Below, one piece after another: positions 1 through 8,424 of a DNA stretch of 42,738 nt. Under the pieces are notes generated by a model, which made no database searches, was not told where the DNA came from, and was given only the letters and a program-made list of their open reading frames with translations. The stretch comes from Stenotrophomonas_A sp036566925 (lineage in GTDB: Bacteria > Pseudomonadota > Gammaproteobacteria > Xanthomonadales > Xanthomonadaceae): NCBI GenBank assembly GCA_036566925.1, contig DATCVI010000204.1, positions 1-42,738 of the forward strand, in the 5' to 3' direction. Position 1 is the first letter of the stretch, and each line of letters starts with the position of its first letter. Made by a program: the position numbers and the translations under genes.

Positions 1-1611
1 CGTCTTGCCGTCAACCGTATAAGTCGGGCCACTGATGGTGCCGTCGGGGTTGACCTTCGAACCGCCACCGAGCGAGTCGACCACGGACTGATTGGTGCCA
101 AACAGCTGCGAACCATTAACTGCCTCCACCGAGGTCGCCGAGACCGCACCCTTGGCCACACTGGTGAGCACCCGGTCACCTTCGGTGCCGGCGAAGGACA
201 CTACCTTGCCGTCCTTGTCCTTGGCCACGGTGATGTTCTTGCTGGTCGCATCCTGCTGGACCAGGCCCAGGGTGCCGTTGTTGATCTGATCGCCCAGGTT
301 GGTGATAGCCGTGGTGTTGGTGATCGTACGATCATCGATGTTGGTGATTGCGTCGCCGACGTTGGTCACCGGCTTGCCGTCGACCGTGTAGGTCGGGCCG
401 GTGATGGTCCCATCTGGATTCAACTTCGAACCGCCACCGAGCGAGTCGACCACGGACTGATTGGTGCCAAACAGCTGCGAGCCATTAACCGCCTCCACCG
501 AGGTCGCCGAAACTGCGCCCTTGGCCACGCCGGTAAGCACGCGATCACCCTCGGTGCCCGCAAAGGACACCTGCTTGCCGTCGCTATCCTTGGCCACAGT
601 GATGTTCTTGCTCGTCGGATCCTGCTGAACCAGGTCAATAGTCCCATTGGCGAGCTGATCGCTCAGATTGGTAATCGCCTGGTTCGTGGCGAACAACTGG
701 CTGCCATTGACGGCGTCAGTGCTGGCGGCGTCCACCCGCCCAGCGCCGACGTTGGTCACCGTCCGCTCGCTGCCGGCCTTGCCAACGCTCACGGTACTCG
801 TCGGCGCAGTACCCGCGTAGTTGTATGTTTTCCCCGCAATCGTTCCGCTCGAAGTGCCGACAGCGGCAGCGGTAACCGAATCGGCGCCCAGCGCAACCGC
901 GCCGGCATGGCTCGCGGAACTGCCACGGCCGATAGCGACGGCCTCGGCGGCCTGTGCGGTGGATTGCCCGCCCAGCGAGATGGCATCGTTCGAGAGCGCC
1001 CAAGCACCCCGGGTGGCATTGGCACCCATGGCGATGGCCCCCTGGCTGGTGGCCCGGGTCGAATTCTCTACCGACAGCGCGGTGGTGCCATCACCGCCTG
1101 CGCCGCCGATTGAGACCGAATTATTGCCGCTGGCTTCGCTCCCGAAGCCCAGGGCGGTAGAGCCAATACCCGTAGCGCGGGTTTCGAGGCCATTGGCCAC
1201 GGACCATTTACTGGCGCGGGAATTGAAGCCGAAAGCGCTGCCGGCCTGACCGGTCACTCTGGAAAAACCTCCGAATGCCGTTCCCGCGATTTGATCTGCA
1301 GCCGACGCCTCACATCCGGCGACTGTTCCATAGGTGGCGAATTTATCCGTCGCCTGGCGGGTTGTTCCCCCTGTTGGCAGCCGGCCAACGGTCGCGCCCC
1401 CGTCCGAAGAGAGACAGGAAGTGGTCGTATTGATGACGTTGGCCTCAGCCATGAATGGCGATGCCGCCAGGGTGCTTAGAACGCACAACAACAGCACAGG
1501 GGGCGCAGCGACATCCTTGCTTGCCCCGACGGCATGTCCGCGCCCGAGTTCGGACGTAACTACCAGCGCACCGCGCGTGCGACTCCATATCAGTCGATAA
1601 ATTCTGTTCAT
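1..1611 (-). CDS. Trimeric autotransporter adhesin (YadA/Hia-like), 5' part
   Basis: The reading frame is open from an ATG at 1609-1611 to the left edge (537 codons, no stop), so the C-terminal beta-barrel anchor is outside the window. Residues 1-20 (MNRIYRLIWSRTRGALVVTS) match the extended signal peptide region of type V secreted adhesins, followed by a hydrophobic stretch ending near ASPFMAEA. The next ~200 residues carry YadA-head-type repeats (AIAMGANA, AVAIGRGS, AVALGADS). Then come neck motifs (DAVNGSQLF) and stalk modules repeating every 369 bp (123 residues), seen twice at about 1-660. The family forms surface trimers for attachment or autoaggregation. It lies 400 bp downstream of gumN in the same direction. 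Class is sure; ligand unknown. Confidence 0.9.
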   Translation of the reverse strand, partial: MNRIYRLIWSRTRGALVVTSELGRGHAVGASKDVAAPPVLLLCVLSTLAASPFMAEANVINTTTSCLSSDGGATVGRLPTGGTTRQATDKFATYGTVAGCEASAADQIAGTAFGGFSRVTGQAGSAFGFNSRASKWSVANGLETRATGIGSTALGFGSEASGNNSVSIGGAGGDGTTALSVENSTRATSQGAIAMGANATRGAWALSNDAISLGGQSTAQAAEAVAIGRGSSASHAGAVALGADSVTAAAVGTSSGTIAGKTYNYAGTAPTSTVSVGKAGSERTVTNVGAGRVDAASTDAVNGSQLFATNQAITNLSDQLANGTIDLVQQDPTSKNITVAKDSDGKQVSFAGTEGDRVLTGVAKGAVSATSVEAVNGSQLFGTNQSVVDSLGGGSKLNPDGTITGPTYTVDGKPVTNVGDAITNIDDRTITNTTAITNLGDQINNGTLGLVQQDATSKNITVAKDKDGKVVSFAGTEGDRVLTSVAKGAVSATSVEAVNGSQLFGTNQSVVDSLGGGSKVNPDGTISGPTYTVDGKT

Positions 1612-2011
1612 TTCGATCGCCACCAAGTTGAGAAGGGGGCGAATCATGTGAACTTCAAACGGACCGATATATGCGAAAAATCTAATGAAGTGAGAACAAT
1701 CTGAGGCGAAAGATGCCAGCGATACTGACGCTCTCGCGGGCCCCGAGCCGACTCAAAAGGCGAGCCCTTAATTATCAATCACTTAGGGAAGATATAGACC
1801 GCGGCCACATGCGATCACACGGTTACGAGCATCTGTAACGAATGGACACGTTCAACTAAGACTAATCACTCTTTTAGATTTTTCTAATGCGATAGCTCTG
1901 TAGCTTTACGCCTTCTTTGCGCATGCGCAGGACTTGGTAACCGTTGGCGATCGAAGGCCTTGCATGACCTCGCAGGGCCAGCGCAATCCTGCTGCAGCGT
2001 GTTTCGCCGGC
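1612..2011. other. Intergenic region between gumN and the adhesin gene
   Basis: There is no convincing gene in these 400 bases. The stretch 1640-1900 is clearly AT-richer than its surroundings and should hold the adhesin promoter (minus strand), but I could not settle on one -35/-10 pair. An inverted repeat TTAGA-tttt-TCTAA lies at 1874-1887. No U-tract terminator is visible after gumN, so read-through from the gum operon into the adhesin is possible. The adhesin start has only a weak ribosome site (GGTGG about 9 bases upstream). Confidence 0.5.
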
Positions 2012-3046
2012 CTATTCCGGACTAGTGATCTCGTATCCGGCGGCGCGAAACGCCGTCAGATAACCCCCATCGGCGAGCAACTCACTGAGCGGCACGACCG
2101 CAAATGTGCCCGCATTCTCCTGCAAGGCGCGCCGCGCTATCGCCAACCAATGCTCGCGCATCCGCTGCTGCAATCGATCCATGCCGCGCCGCCTTGCAAA
2201 TTCGGTATCCGATATCGCCGCACTACACGCGCCGGCAGGATCCTCACGCGGCATCTGCCGCAGTGCTTCGATGTCCCCCACGGCCCAAGCGTTGGCGCGC
2301 TCGACCATCGTCGGCAAATCGTTCTGCACCGCGTTGAGCAGGCTCTCGAAGCACGCGCGGTCGTCCATGCCGCCGGCACGGAATTCGCGGATGGCCTGCT
2401 TGGGATCGCTGACCTTGAATTCCAGCGTGGTCGACGTCGGTTTCAGGCCACGGCGCTTGGCCGCCGCTTCCACCACTGGCCACACCACCGGCTTTCGCGA
2501 CAGGCCACTCTTCTTGATGGCCGCCTGGTAGAGCTCGCCAGCGGCGACTATTGGGCGCTTTTTCTCTATGCCACTGTCACGCCCAAGGTAGCGTTGCTTG
2601 AGCGGCAGCCAACGGGCGTAGAGCTCGGGAGGCAGCACCTGCTGCAGGGTAGCGCCGTCTTCATTCTTCATGGCCTTCATCGCCGAAGGGACCAAGGCCA
2701 GCTTGCCGAAGAAGCCGACGTCGGCTTCGAGCTTGACGTAGGGCGAGGCGAGCACCTGCTGCGATTGCGCGATGGCCTGCTCGACCTCGTCCGCCTGCCA
2801 GGTGATCCCGGCCGGCAACGGCGCGATGGTGCCGAGAATCCACAACGTGTGCTCGCCCTGTGTCACTTTCCACAAGCCCGGGCCGGGTTGCACGCCACGC
2901 ACCACCATCGCATCGAGATCGACAATGGCGCCCTGCCCCGTGGATGCCGCAGGCGGTGCCGCCGCGGCCAGCGGCAGGGCGGCGCCCAGCGCCAGACCAA
3001 GGACCATGGCCGTCCGCCAATGGATGCGCTTCGTTGCGTCCTGCAT
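2012..3046 (-). CDS. gumN: GumN, TraB/PrgY/GumN-family protein
   Basis: A 344-residue protein with an N-terminal signal or anchor segment (about residues 12-32) followed by a TraB/GumN-type domain. I chose the ATG at 3046 because TTGGAG sits 5 bases upstream; an in-frame GTG at 3052 overlaps that site. Last gene of the gum cluster, 90 bp after gumM. The family (E. coli YbaP, metazoan Tiki) normally has two GxxH motifs. Here the first reads GTIA (residues 72-75) and the second VPLS (about 318-321), so both histidines are missing and metalloprotease-like activity looks unlikely. The role in xanthan formation is not established; gumN is generally considered non-essential for the repeat unit. Confidence 0.85.
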   Translation of the reverse strand: MQDATKRIHWRTAMVLGLALGAALPLAAAAPPAASTGQGAIVDLDAMVVRGVQPGPGLWKVTQGEHTLWILGTIAPLPAGITWQADEVEQAIAQSQQVLASPYVKLEADVGFFGKLALVPSAMKAMKNEDGATLQQVLPPELYARWLPLKQRYLGRDSGIEKKRPIVAAGELYQAAIKKSGLSRKPVVWPVVEAAAKRRGLKPTSTTLEFKVSDPKQAIREFRAGGMDDRACFESLLNAVQNDLPTMVERANAWAVGDIEALRQMPREDPAGACSAAISDTEFARRRGMDRLQQRMREHWLAIARRALQENAGTFAVVPLSELLADGGYLTAFRAAGYEITSPE

Positions 3047-3136
3047 TGCCACTCCAAGATGGGTTTCCTGGCGCGGACGCTAACCGATGGCGCGAAGCGC
3101 TGCGTTAGCGATTCGTTGCGCGGCTACCCGATTGGC

Positions 3137-3919
3137 TCACTCGTGGCGACGTGCGTAGCAGGTGCGGAAGAACACCCCCAGATCCCAGCTGTAGCGCTTG
3201 AGCAGCCGGCGCGGTTCGCGCGAGAGGCGATACAGCCACTCGAGACGGTGGCGACGGACCCATTCCGGGGCACGGCGAGCGTTGCCGGCCAGGAAGTCGA
3301 GCAATGCACCCACGCCGAATACCAGCGGCGTGCGCAGCTGGGCGGCGTTGTCGAGCATCCACTGCTCTTGCAGCGGGTTGCCGAATGCCACCAGGAGTAC
3401 GTCGGCGCCGCTGTCGTTGATCATCGCCGGCAGGGCGTCGCCGGCACGCTGGCGGCCGCCGTAGCCGTCGCAGGTACCGACCACGATCTGGCCATGGCGC
3501 TCGCGCAAGGTATGCGCGGCGGCTTCGGCCACGCCGGGCTGACCGCCGAGCAGGAAGAAACGAAGCGGCCGCGCGGCGTGCTCGCTGAGGTAGGGAATGA
3601 AATCAGTGCCGTTGAGGTTGCCGGCGAAGCGGCGGCCGTGCAGCCAGCGCGCCGCCAGGTCCATGCCGATGCCGTCGTTGATGATCCGTACCGCCGGGTC
3701 GGCCAGGCGCCCACGCAGCCCTTGGCATTGCACGATGAAGTTGGTGTTGGCAAAGCACACCAACCGCTGCTCGCCCCGTGCCATCGCGGTGTACAGGGAT
3801 TGGGCGAAGGCGGGCTGGGTGGTCGAAAGCACCTCGAATCCGCCCAGGCGCACCCCTTCGCCGACTGCAAAGCGGTCCGCCTGGATTCCGATGTCGGAGG
3901 CGGCTGGGTCGCTGCTCAC
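3137..3919 (-). CDS. gumM: GumM, WecG/TagA-family glucosyltransferase
   Basis: Family GT26 enzyme. In xanthan synthesis GumM adds the second glucose (beta-1,4) to glucosyl-diphospho-polyprenol at the inner face of the cytoplasmic membrane. WecG/TagA/CpsF signatures are visible: INDGIGMDLAAR, LNGTDFIPYL, GQPGVAEAAA, the LLVAFGNPLQEQW segment, and the basic C-terminal run RRHRLEWLYRLSREPRRLLK that fits peripheral membrane binding. About 260 residues, the usual size. A GTG at 3931 is also in frame, but the GTG at 3919 makes a 4-base GTGA overlap with the gumL stop, like most junctions in this operon, and has GGGA 7-10 bases upstream, so I prefer it. Confidence 0.9.
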   Translation of the reverse strand: MSSDPAASDIGIQADRFAVGEGVRLGGFEVLSTTQPAFAQSLYTAMARGEQRLVCFANTNFIVQCQGLRGRLADPAVRIINDGIGMDLAARWLHGRRFAGNLNGTDFIPYLSEHAARPLRFFLLGGQPGVAEAAAHTLRERHGQIVVGTCDGYGGRQRAGDALPAMINDSGADVLLVAFGNPLQEQWMLDNAAQLRTPLVFGVGALLDFLAGNARRAPEWVRRHRLEWLYRLSREPRRLLKRYSWDLGVFFRTCYARRHE

Positions 3920-4719
3920 GGCGAATCCCACAAATCGTAGGGAAAGGCGGCGAGCAGCCCGGCCTGCACCGCGGCCAGGTCGAAGTCGCCATTACCACCG
4001 AGCGCAATGCACTCGGCCACGCTGGTGCCGGCATGCCATTGGCTGCGGCCGGTACCGAGATAATAGTCGTCGTACTTGAAGCGATCCTCGCCGTTGCCCC
4101 AGTCGAGGTAAACCGAAGGAATGCCGTAGGCCTCGGCCAGGATCAGGCCATGCAGCGAGCTGCTCACCACCAGCCGCGCGCCCAGCAGGCGACGCATGAA
4201 GGTGACCGGCGGGCAGTCCGGGGTGACCAGCATGCCGGCGAAGTCGCGGTATTTGTCCAGCGGCTCGTTGAAATGCGGGACCACGACGACGTCGCGCGGC
4301 TCGGACGGACCCAGGAGTTCGGCCGGGAAGAACAGCGGCATCAGCAGCCCGGGGTCGCCATAGACTTCGGGCACGGGAATACCCCGCCCGAGCAGATACT
4401 CGCGCGTGCGCGGGCCGCGTACGGCGCGCACATCGAGCATGCCGAACTGGTGCTGGCTGGCGGCGATCTTGCCGTTGATGCCGCTGCCCCACACGGTGTC
4501 GCCGGTGCGGGCGAAGTGCAGCACCGAGCCGATCGCGAACAGGCGCTGGCCATTGGCGGCCTTGTCCATCAGCGCGAAGTCGCGCAGCGAGAGCACGCGC
4601 GAGACGATCACCTGTGAGAGCTGATCGCCCATGTTGGTGCGGCCGTCCTTGGGCTGCCACCAGTAAAGGGCGCGGCGCTCGGTGTGGTCGATCCAGCGGT
4701 GCAGCAAGGCGTTGGGCAT
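3916..4719 (-). CDS. gumL: GumL, polysaccharide pyruvyl (ketal) transferase
   Basis: A 267-residue member of the polysaccharide pyruvyl transferase family. GumL moves pyruvate from phosphoenolpyruvate to the 4,6-position of the terminal mannose of xanthan, which affects viscosity. Family features seen: an N-terminal segment with NMGDQLSQVIVSRV, the WGSGING motif, and the C-terminal VVSSSLHGLILAEAYGIPS motif. The start at 4719 follows gumK by 19 bp; the ORF extends further upstream, but that part overlaps gumK and reads as non-coding composition. The stop overlaps the gumM GTG start. Its presence predicts that this strain can pyruvylate its gum if the terminal mannose (GumI) is made. Confidence 0.92.
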   Translation of the reverse strand: MPNALLHRWIDHTERRALYWWQPKDGRTNMGDQLSQVIVSRVLSLRDFALMDKAANGQRLFAIGSVLHFARTGDTVWGSGINGKIAASQHQFGMLDVRAVRGPRTREYLLGRGIPVPEVYGDPGLLMPLFFPAELLGPSEPRDVVVVPHFNEPLDKYRDFAGMLVTPDCPPVTFMRRLLGARLVVSSSLHGLILAEAYGIPSVYLDWGNGEDRFKYDDYYLGTGRSQWHAGTSVAECIALGGNGDFDLAAVQAGLLAAFPYDLWDSP

Positions 4720-4739
4720 AGGGGTCTCGAAGTCGGAAG

Positions 4740-5915
4740 TCAGCGCACGGGGGCGATGCGGGTGTCGGGATAAGCGGCGGGGTCGAGCACGCGATCGGTG
4801 GTCTGCGCCCAGTCCAGGCATTGGCGCAGGCGCTCACGCGGAGCGGCCAACGCTTGGGCCATCGCGGCGACGATCGAGGCTTCGTCGCCCGGCGTGTAGC
4901 CGAAGCGCGAGCGATAACCACCGACCACGGCGTAAGGGCACACGGCGGGCAGGCCGAAGAAATCGTATTGCAGCAGCTTCATCGAACTGTCGGCCAGGTA
5001 GGCCGGCACCTGCGAGGACGCATACGGAGCAATGCCGACACGCGCATGCTTGATGTAGCGAATGGTCTCGGCATGCTTCATTTCGCCGTAGACCACGACG
5101 TTGTCGCCATAGTCCGGATGCCGCCCCATGCCCGAGCCGATGACATGGAAGGTCACGTCCGGGAAGGCGCGGCTGGCAGTGACGAAGAAGCGCGGGTCGA
5201 ACAGCATCGATCCCACCGCCACCGCATGGATGCCCTCGCCATAGGGATTGGGGTCGCCCATTGCCTCCAGGCCGTGGTCGATACCGTGGCCGACATGGAA
5301 GACGTTGTCGCGGCTGGCGATCTCGCCGGCCATGGCGGGTGAGACCAGGGCGATCACGTCGAGCGCCGGGGCGACGCGGTCGAAAGTGCGAGCGACCCAG
5401 TCGGCGACGTCGATCGCCGACAGCGCATCGGAAGCGCGATAGACCAGCCGCGCGCGCGGATTCACCTGCCGCGCCAGTTCGATAAAGGCGATCGCAGTGC
5501 CACTCTCGAAGACGATGACATCGGCCTCCTGCATCCACTGCCGCAGGATCTGTGGCGGATGCCGGGCGTACCAGTCGAACATCGCGTTCTCCAGCGGCCG
5601 CGCCCAGCGCCGCCGCGTATTGAACGGATGCACCAGGGCGCGCCACAGGTAGCACTCGACGCCGCGATGTTCGACCACACGGTTGGCGGTGTCGTCCAGC
5701 GGCAGGCGCGCATCGCCCTTCCAGCGCGACAGGCGGCTGTAGCGCAGCGAGAAGAAGCGCGTGGGTCCGCGCTGGGCCAGCTGTTCGGCGATGAAATGGA
5801 TGTTGGCGCGGCGCGGGGTGCGGTAGTCGTGCGCGGACAGCACCAGGTAGCGCGGCGCGGCGGCCGCGGCGGCGGAATCTGCGCCCGCGGGGGCGGCGGA
5901 CAGCAAGGCGTTCAT
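4740..5915 (-). CDS. gumK: GumK, glucuronosyltransferase (GT70)
   Basis: 391 residues. GumK transfers glucuronic acid from UDP-GlcA (beta-1,2) onto the mannose of the lipid-linked trisaccharide; it is a membrane-associated GT-B-fold enzyme. The segment YRASDALSAID places an Asp at residue 163, in the context I recall for the catalytic Asp157 of X. campestris GumK. Other family features: RANIHFIAEQLA near the N-terminus, HVGHGIDH, and the nucleotide-binding half with HVIGSGMGRHPDYG and SSMKLLQYDFFGLPAVCP. The start at 5915 overlaps the gumJ stop by 4 bases (ATGA). The N-terminus (residues 7-21) is Ala-rich and slightly different from the rest. Confidence 0.93.
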   Translation of the reverse strand: MNALLSAAPAGADSAAAAAAPRYLVLSAHDYRTPRRANIHFIAEQLAQRGPTRFFSLRYSRLSRWKGDARLPLDDTANRVVEHRGVECYLWRALVHPFNTRRRWARPLENAMFDWYARHPPQILRQWMQEADVIVFESGTAIAFIELARQVNPRARLVYRASDALSAIDVADWVARTFDRVAPALDVIALVSPAMAGEIASRDNVFHVGHGIDHGLEAMGDPNPYGEGIHAVAVGSMLFDPRFFVTASRAFPDVTFHVIGSGMGRHPDYGDNVVVYGEMKHAETIRYIKHARVGIAPYASSQVPAYLADSSMKLLQYDFFGLPAVCPYAVVGGYRSRFGYTPGDEASIVAAMAQALAAPRERLRQCLDWAQTTDRVLDPAAYPDTRIAPVR

Positions 5916-7402
5916 CGGCGACTCCGGGCTTCGGCGATCAGGTGGCGGGTTTGCAGGATGGACAGCACATCGCGGCGGAATGCCGGCCAGGCCAGGAAGA
6001 CCAGGCCCAGGGAAACGAGCATGACGCCGGTGCCGATGCCGAGCTGGCGCCACAGCGCGCCGCCCAACCAGGCCGATGCGGCATACGAAGCGCCCGCGCA
6101 GGCGCCGTAGGCGACGACCGCGCGTGCGCCGTTGGCGAATACCGACCAGACCGGTACGTCACTGATGCGGCCGACCCAGTACAGCGACAGCGGCCACATC
6201 ACCAGCAGGCCGAACGAGTAACCGGCGGCGACGCCCTCCACGCCCCACCAAGAGCCTGCAAAAATGCAGGCGATGAGCAACAGCCGGGTGACCACCGAGT
6301 AGCGCAACTGAGCGCCCATCAGGCCCTTGGCCAGGAACACCCAATAGGCGGCGTAGGCCGTGGTCTGGAACACGCCACCGATCGCCAGCCACTGGAACAG
6401 CGGCACCGCCGGGCGCCATTGCTCGCCCAGGACCAGCACCATCAGCGGCAGTGCCTGGGCACAGGCGAAGGCAAAGGTAGCCACGATCAAATGCACCATC
6501 ACCGTTTGCCCGCGCAGCAGGAAGGCGGCGAAGCGCTCGCGGTCGTCCTGCAATTGCGACAGCACCGGCAAGGCCACGGTGGTGGCCGGGGCGTTGATCT
6601 GGTTCAGCGGCATCATCAGCAACTGGAAGGCGCGGTTGTATAGGCCCAATGCTTCGGCGCCGGTGCGCGCACCGATAATCACCTGGCCGACATTGCGGCT
6701 GGCATAGCCAAGCAACTGGGCCAGCATCAGGTTCCAGCCGAAGCCCAGGAACTGCCGCATCGGCGCGGCGCGGGTATAGCCGCGCGGCAACCAACGCGCG
6801 CACAGCACGGTGAGCACCAGTTGCACCGCTGCCTGCACGACTTGCTGCAGCACCAGCGCCCAGAAGCCGGCGCCGACCAGCGCGGCGGCCACCGCCGCCA
6901 ACAGGCCGGCCACCTGCGCGCCGACATCGCTGAGGGCGAGCTGGCCAAACCGCAGGCCGCGACTGAGATGGGCGCGGAATTGCGTGGTCATGCCGCTGAG
7001 CAGGAAGGTGACCGCCAATGCCTCGGAGATCTGCACCAGTGCCGGCTCGCGATAGAACGCGGCCAGCGCATTGGCCCCGGCAAACACGGCCACCGCCAGC
7101 ACCAGGCCGATGCCGGTGTTGATCCAGAACAGGTTGTCGCGCTGGGCCCGGCTGACTTCGCGCGCCTGCACCGCGGCCGAGGACAGGCCGAAATCGCGCA
7201 GGATCTCGGCCGCGCCGACGATCGCGGTGACCATCGCCATCAGGCCGTAGTCATGCGGGGTCAGCAGCCGCGCCAGCAGGATGATGCCGCCGAACTGCAC
7301 GGCCACTCGCACGCCCTGCCCGGCCATGGTGACGAACGCGCCACCGGCCGCGCGCGCGCCCAGCCGCGGTGTCGGCGCCACGCTGGCGGCCTCGCTGCTC
7401 AT
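5912..7402 (-). CDS. gumJ: GumJ, Wzx-type lipid-linked repeat flippase
   Basis: 496 residues, almost entirely hydrophobic, with about 12-14 predicted membrane helices; a MOP/PST-type polysaccharide flippase. GumJ translocates the finished polyprenol-linked repeat unit across the cytoplasmic membrane for polymerisation by GumE. The N-terminal segment GGIILLARLLTPHDYGLMAM is the typical signature of the polysaccharide synthesis family (Wzx/RfbX). The start overlaps the gumI stop by 4 bases and its own stop overlaps the gumK start, so translation is probably coupled. Confidence 0.93.
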   Translation of the reverse strand: MSSEAASVAPTPRLGARAAGGAFVTMAGQGVRVAVQFGGIILLARLLTPHDYGLMAMVTAIVGAAEILRDFGLSSAAVQAREVSRAQRDNLFWINTGIGLVLAVAVFAGANALAAFYREPALVQISEALAVTFLLSGMTTQFRAHLSRGLRFGQLALSDVGAQVAGLLAAVAAALVGAGFWALVLQQVVQAAVQLVLTVLCARWLPRGYTRAAPMRQFLGFGWNLMLAQLLGYASRNVGQVIIGARTGAEALGLYNRAFQLLMMPLNQINAPATTVALPVLSQLQDDRERFAAFLLRGQTVMVHLIVATFAFACAQALPLMVLVLGEQWRPAVPLFQWLAIGGVFQTTAYAAYWVFLAKGLMGAQLRYSVVTRLLLIACIFAGSWWGVEGVAAGYSFGLLVMWPLSLYWVGRISDVPVWSVFANGARAVVAYGACAGASYAASAWLGGALWRQLGIGTGVMLVSLGLVFLAWPAFRRDVLSILQTRHLIAEARSRR

Positions 7403-8424
7403 GCGTAGGCCTCGCTGTCGCGGCCCATCGCTTCGAGATAGGTGCAGTAGTGCTGCTGGCCGATGCTGTCCCAGTCGCGGAGCGAGAGGTCCGGCGCGGC
7501 CGCACGCGGCGATTGACGCAGCTGGGCAAGCGTATCGGCCAACAGCTGCGCATCCAGCTCACCCCGATACAGATGCACCCAGCCAGGTCCGACTTCCTCG
7601 GCCACCGCGGCATTGGACTCGCTCCATGGCGCCAGCACCGGCCTTTGCAGCGACAGGGCCAGCAGCAACGTGCCCGAGTTGTGCATCTGCCGATACGGCA
7701 ACACCACCAGTTCGGCCAGGCCCACCTCGCGCGCCAGCTCGGCGTCGTCGATATAGGCCAGGTGCGCACTGATGCGCGGATCGGCGGCGCAGGCGGCCTC
7801 GACCGTGGCCCGCATCTCCGGCGTGGCCGGATTGCCGCATATCCGCAGCTGCACATCGCGATCCGGCAACGCGCCGACCGCCTCGATCAGCGTCTCCACG
7901 CCCTTATAAGGACGGATCAAGCCGAAGTGCAGCAATCGCCCGCGCTGCGACGGCGGTTGCGGGAACGACGCGAACCAGTCGCGGTAGTGGCCGTGCAGGA
8001 TCGTGTCGGTGAACGGCGGCCTCGGCGGCGTGGCGGAATTGATGCGGATCCAGCGCCGGGTGAGGCGATCGATCCACGCCAACAGCCATTGTTCGGTACG
8101 GCCCTGGCTTTCGTGCGGCTGCAGGTTGTGCAGGGTGCGCACCACCGGTGTGTGGGTGAGTTGCAGGCGCAGCAGCAGCAGCGCGGTGCAGGCGCGCTTG
8201 GCCCAGGTCCCGGCGCGACTGGAGTGACGCATCAGGTATTCGGGCCAGTGCAGGTGCAGCACGTCGTAGCGCGATAGCAGCGCGGCGCGCATCGAGAAGT
8301 ACTGCTGCTCGACGACGTCGGGCAGCGAGTCGTAGAGCTGGGTCAGGTAAGGATTGGTGCGCTCGCCCGGGCGTTCGGTGGAGAACAGCACGGCTACGGT
8401 GGGCGCGGCGTCGCGAGGTTTCAT
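7399..8424 (-). CDS. gumI: GumI, outer mannosyltransferase (GT94)
   Basis: 341 residues, GT-B type. GumI adds the terminal beta-1,4-mannose from GDP-mannose to the glucuronic acid of the lipid-linked tetrasaccharide, finishing the pentasaccharide. Visible are VLHLHWPEYLMR near residue 55, the inter-domain segment LLHFGLIRPYKGVETLIEA, and ELVVLPYRQMHNSGTLLLAL in the nucleotide-binding half. I chose ATG 8424 because it gives the same ATGA overlap (with gumH) as the neighbours; upstream in-frame sequence is inside gumH. Its presence distinguishes this cluster from the Xylella gum cluster, which as I recall lacks gumI and gumL. Confidence 0.9.
   Translation of the reverse strand: MKPRDAAPTVAVLFSTERPGERTNPYLTQLYDSLPDVVEQQYFSMRAALLSRYDVLHLHWPEYLMRHSSRAGTWAKRACTALLLLRLQLTHTPVVRTLHNLQPHESQGRTEQWLLAWIDRLTRRWIRINSATPPRPPFTDTILHGHYRDWFASFPQPPSQRGRLLHFGLIRPYKGVETLIEAVGALPDRDVQLRICGNPATPEMRATVEAACAADPRISAHLAYIDDAELAREVGLAELVVLPYRQMHNSGTLLLALSLQRPVLAPWSESNAAVAEEVGPGWVHLYRGELDAQLLADTLAQLRQSPRAAAPDLSLRDWDSIGQQHYCTYLEAMGRDSEAYA

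Noticed and set aside
369..737. The 369-bp repeats considered as a CRISPR or satellite array
   Set aside because: The repeats are in frame, encode adhesin stalk modules, and lack spacers.
1934..3940. Plus-strand open frame of 668 codons opposite gumN and gumM
   Set aside because: It is antisense to two recognised gum genes, has no ribosome site, and its composition is that of a complementary-strand shadow.
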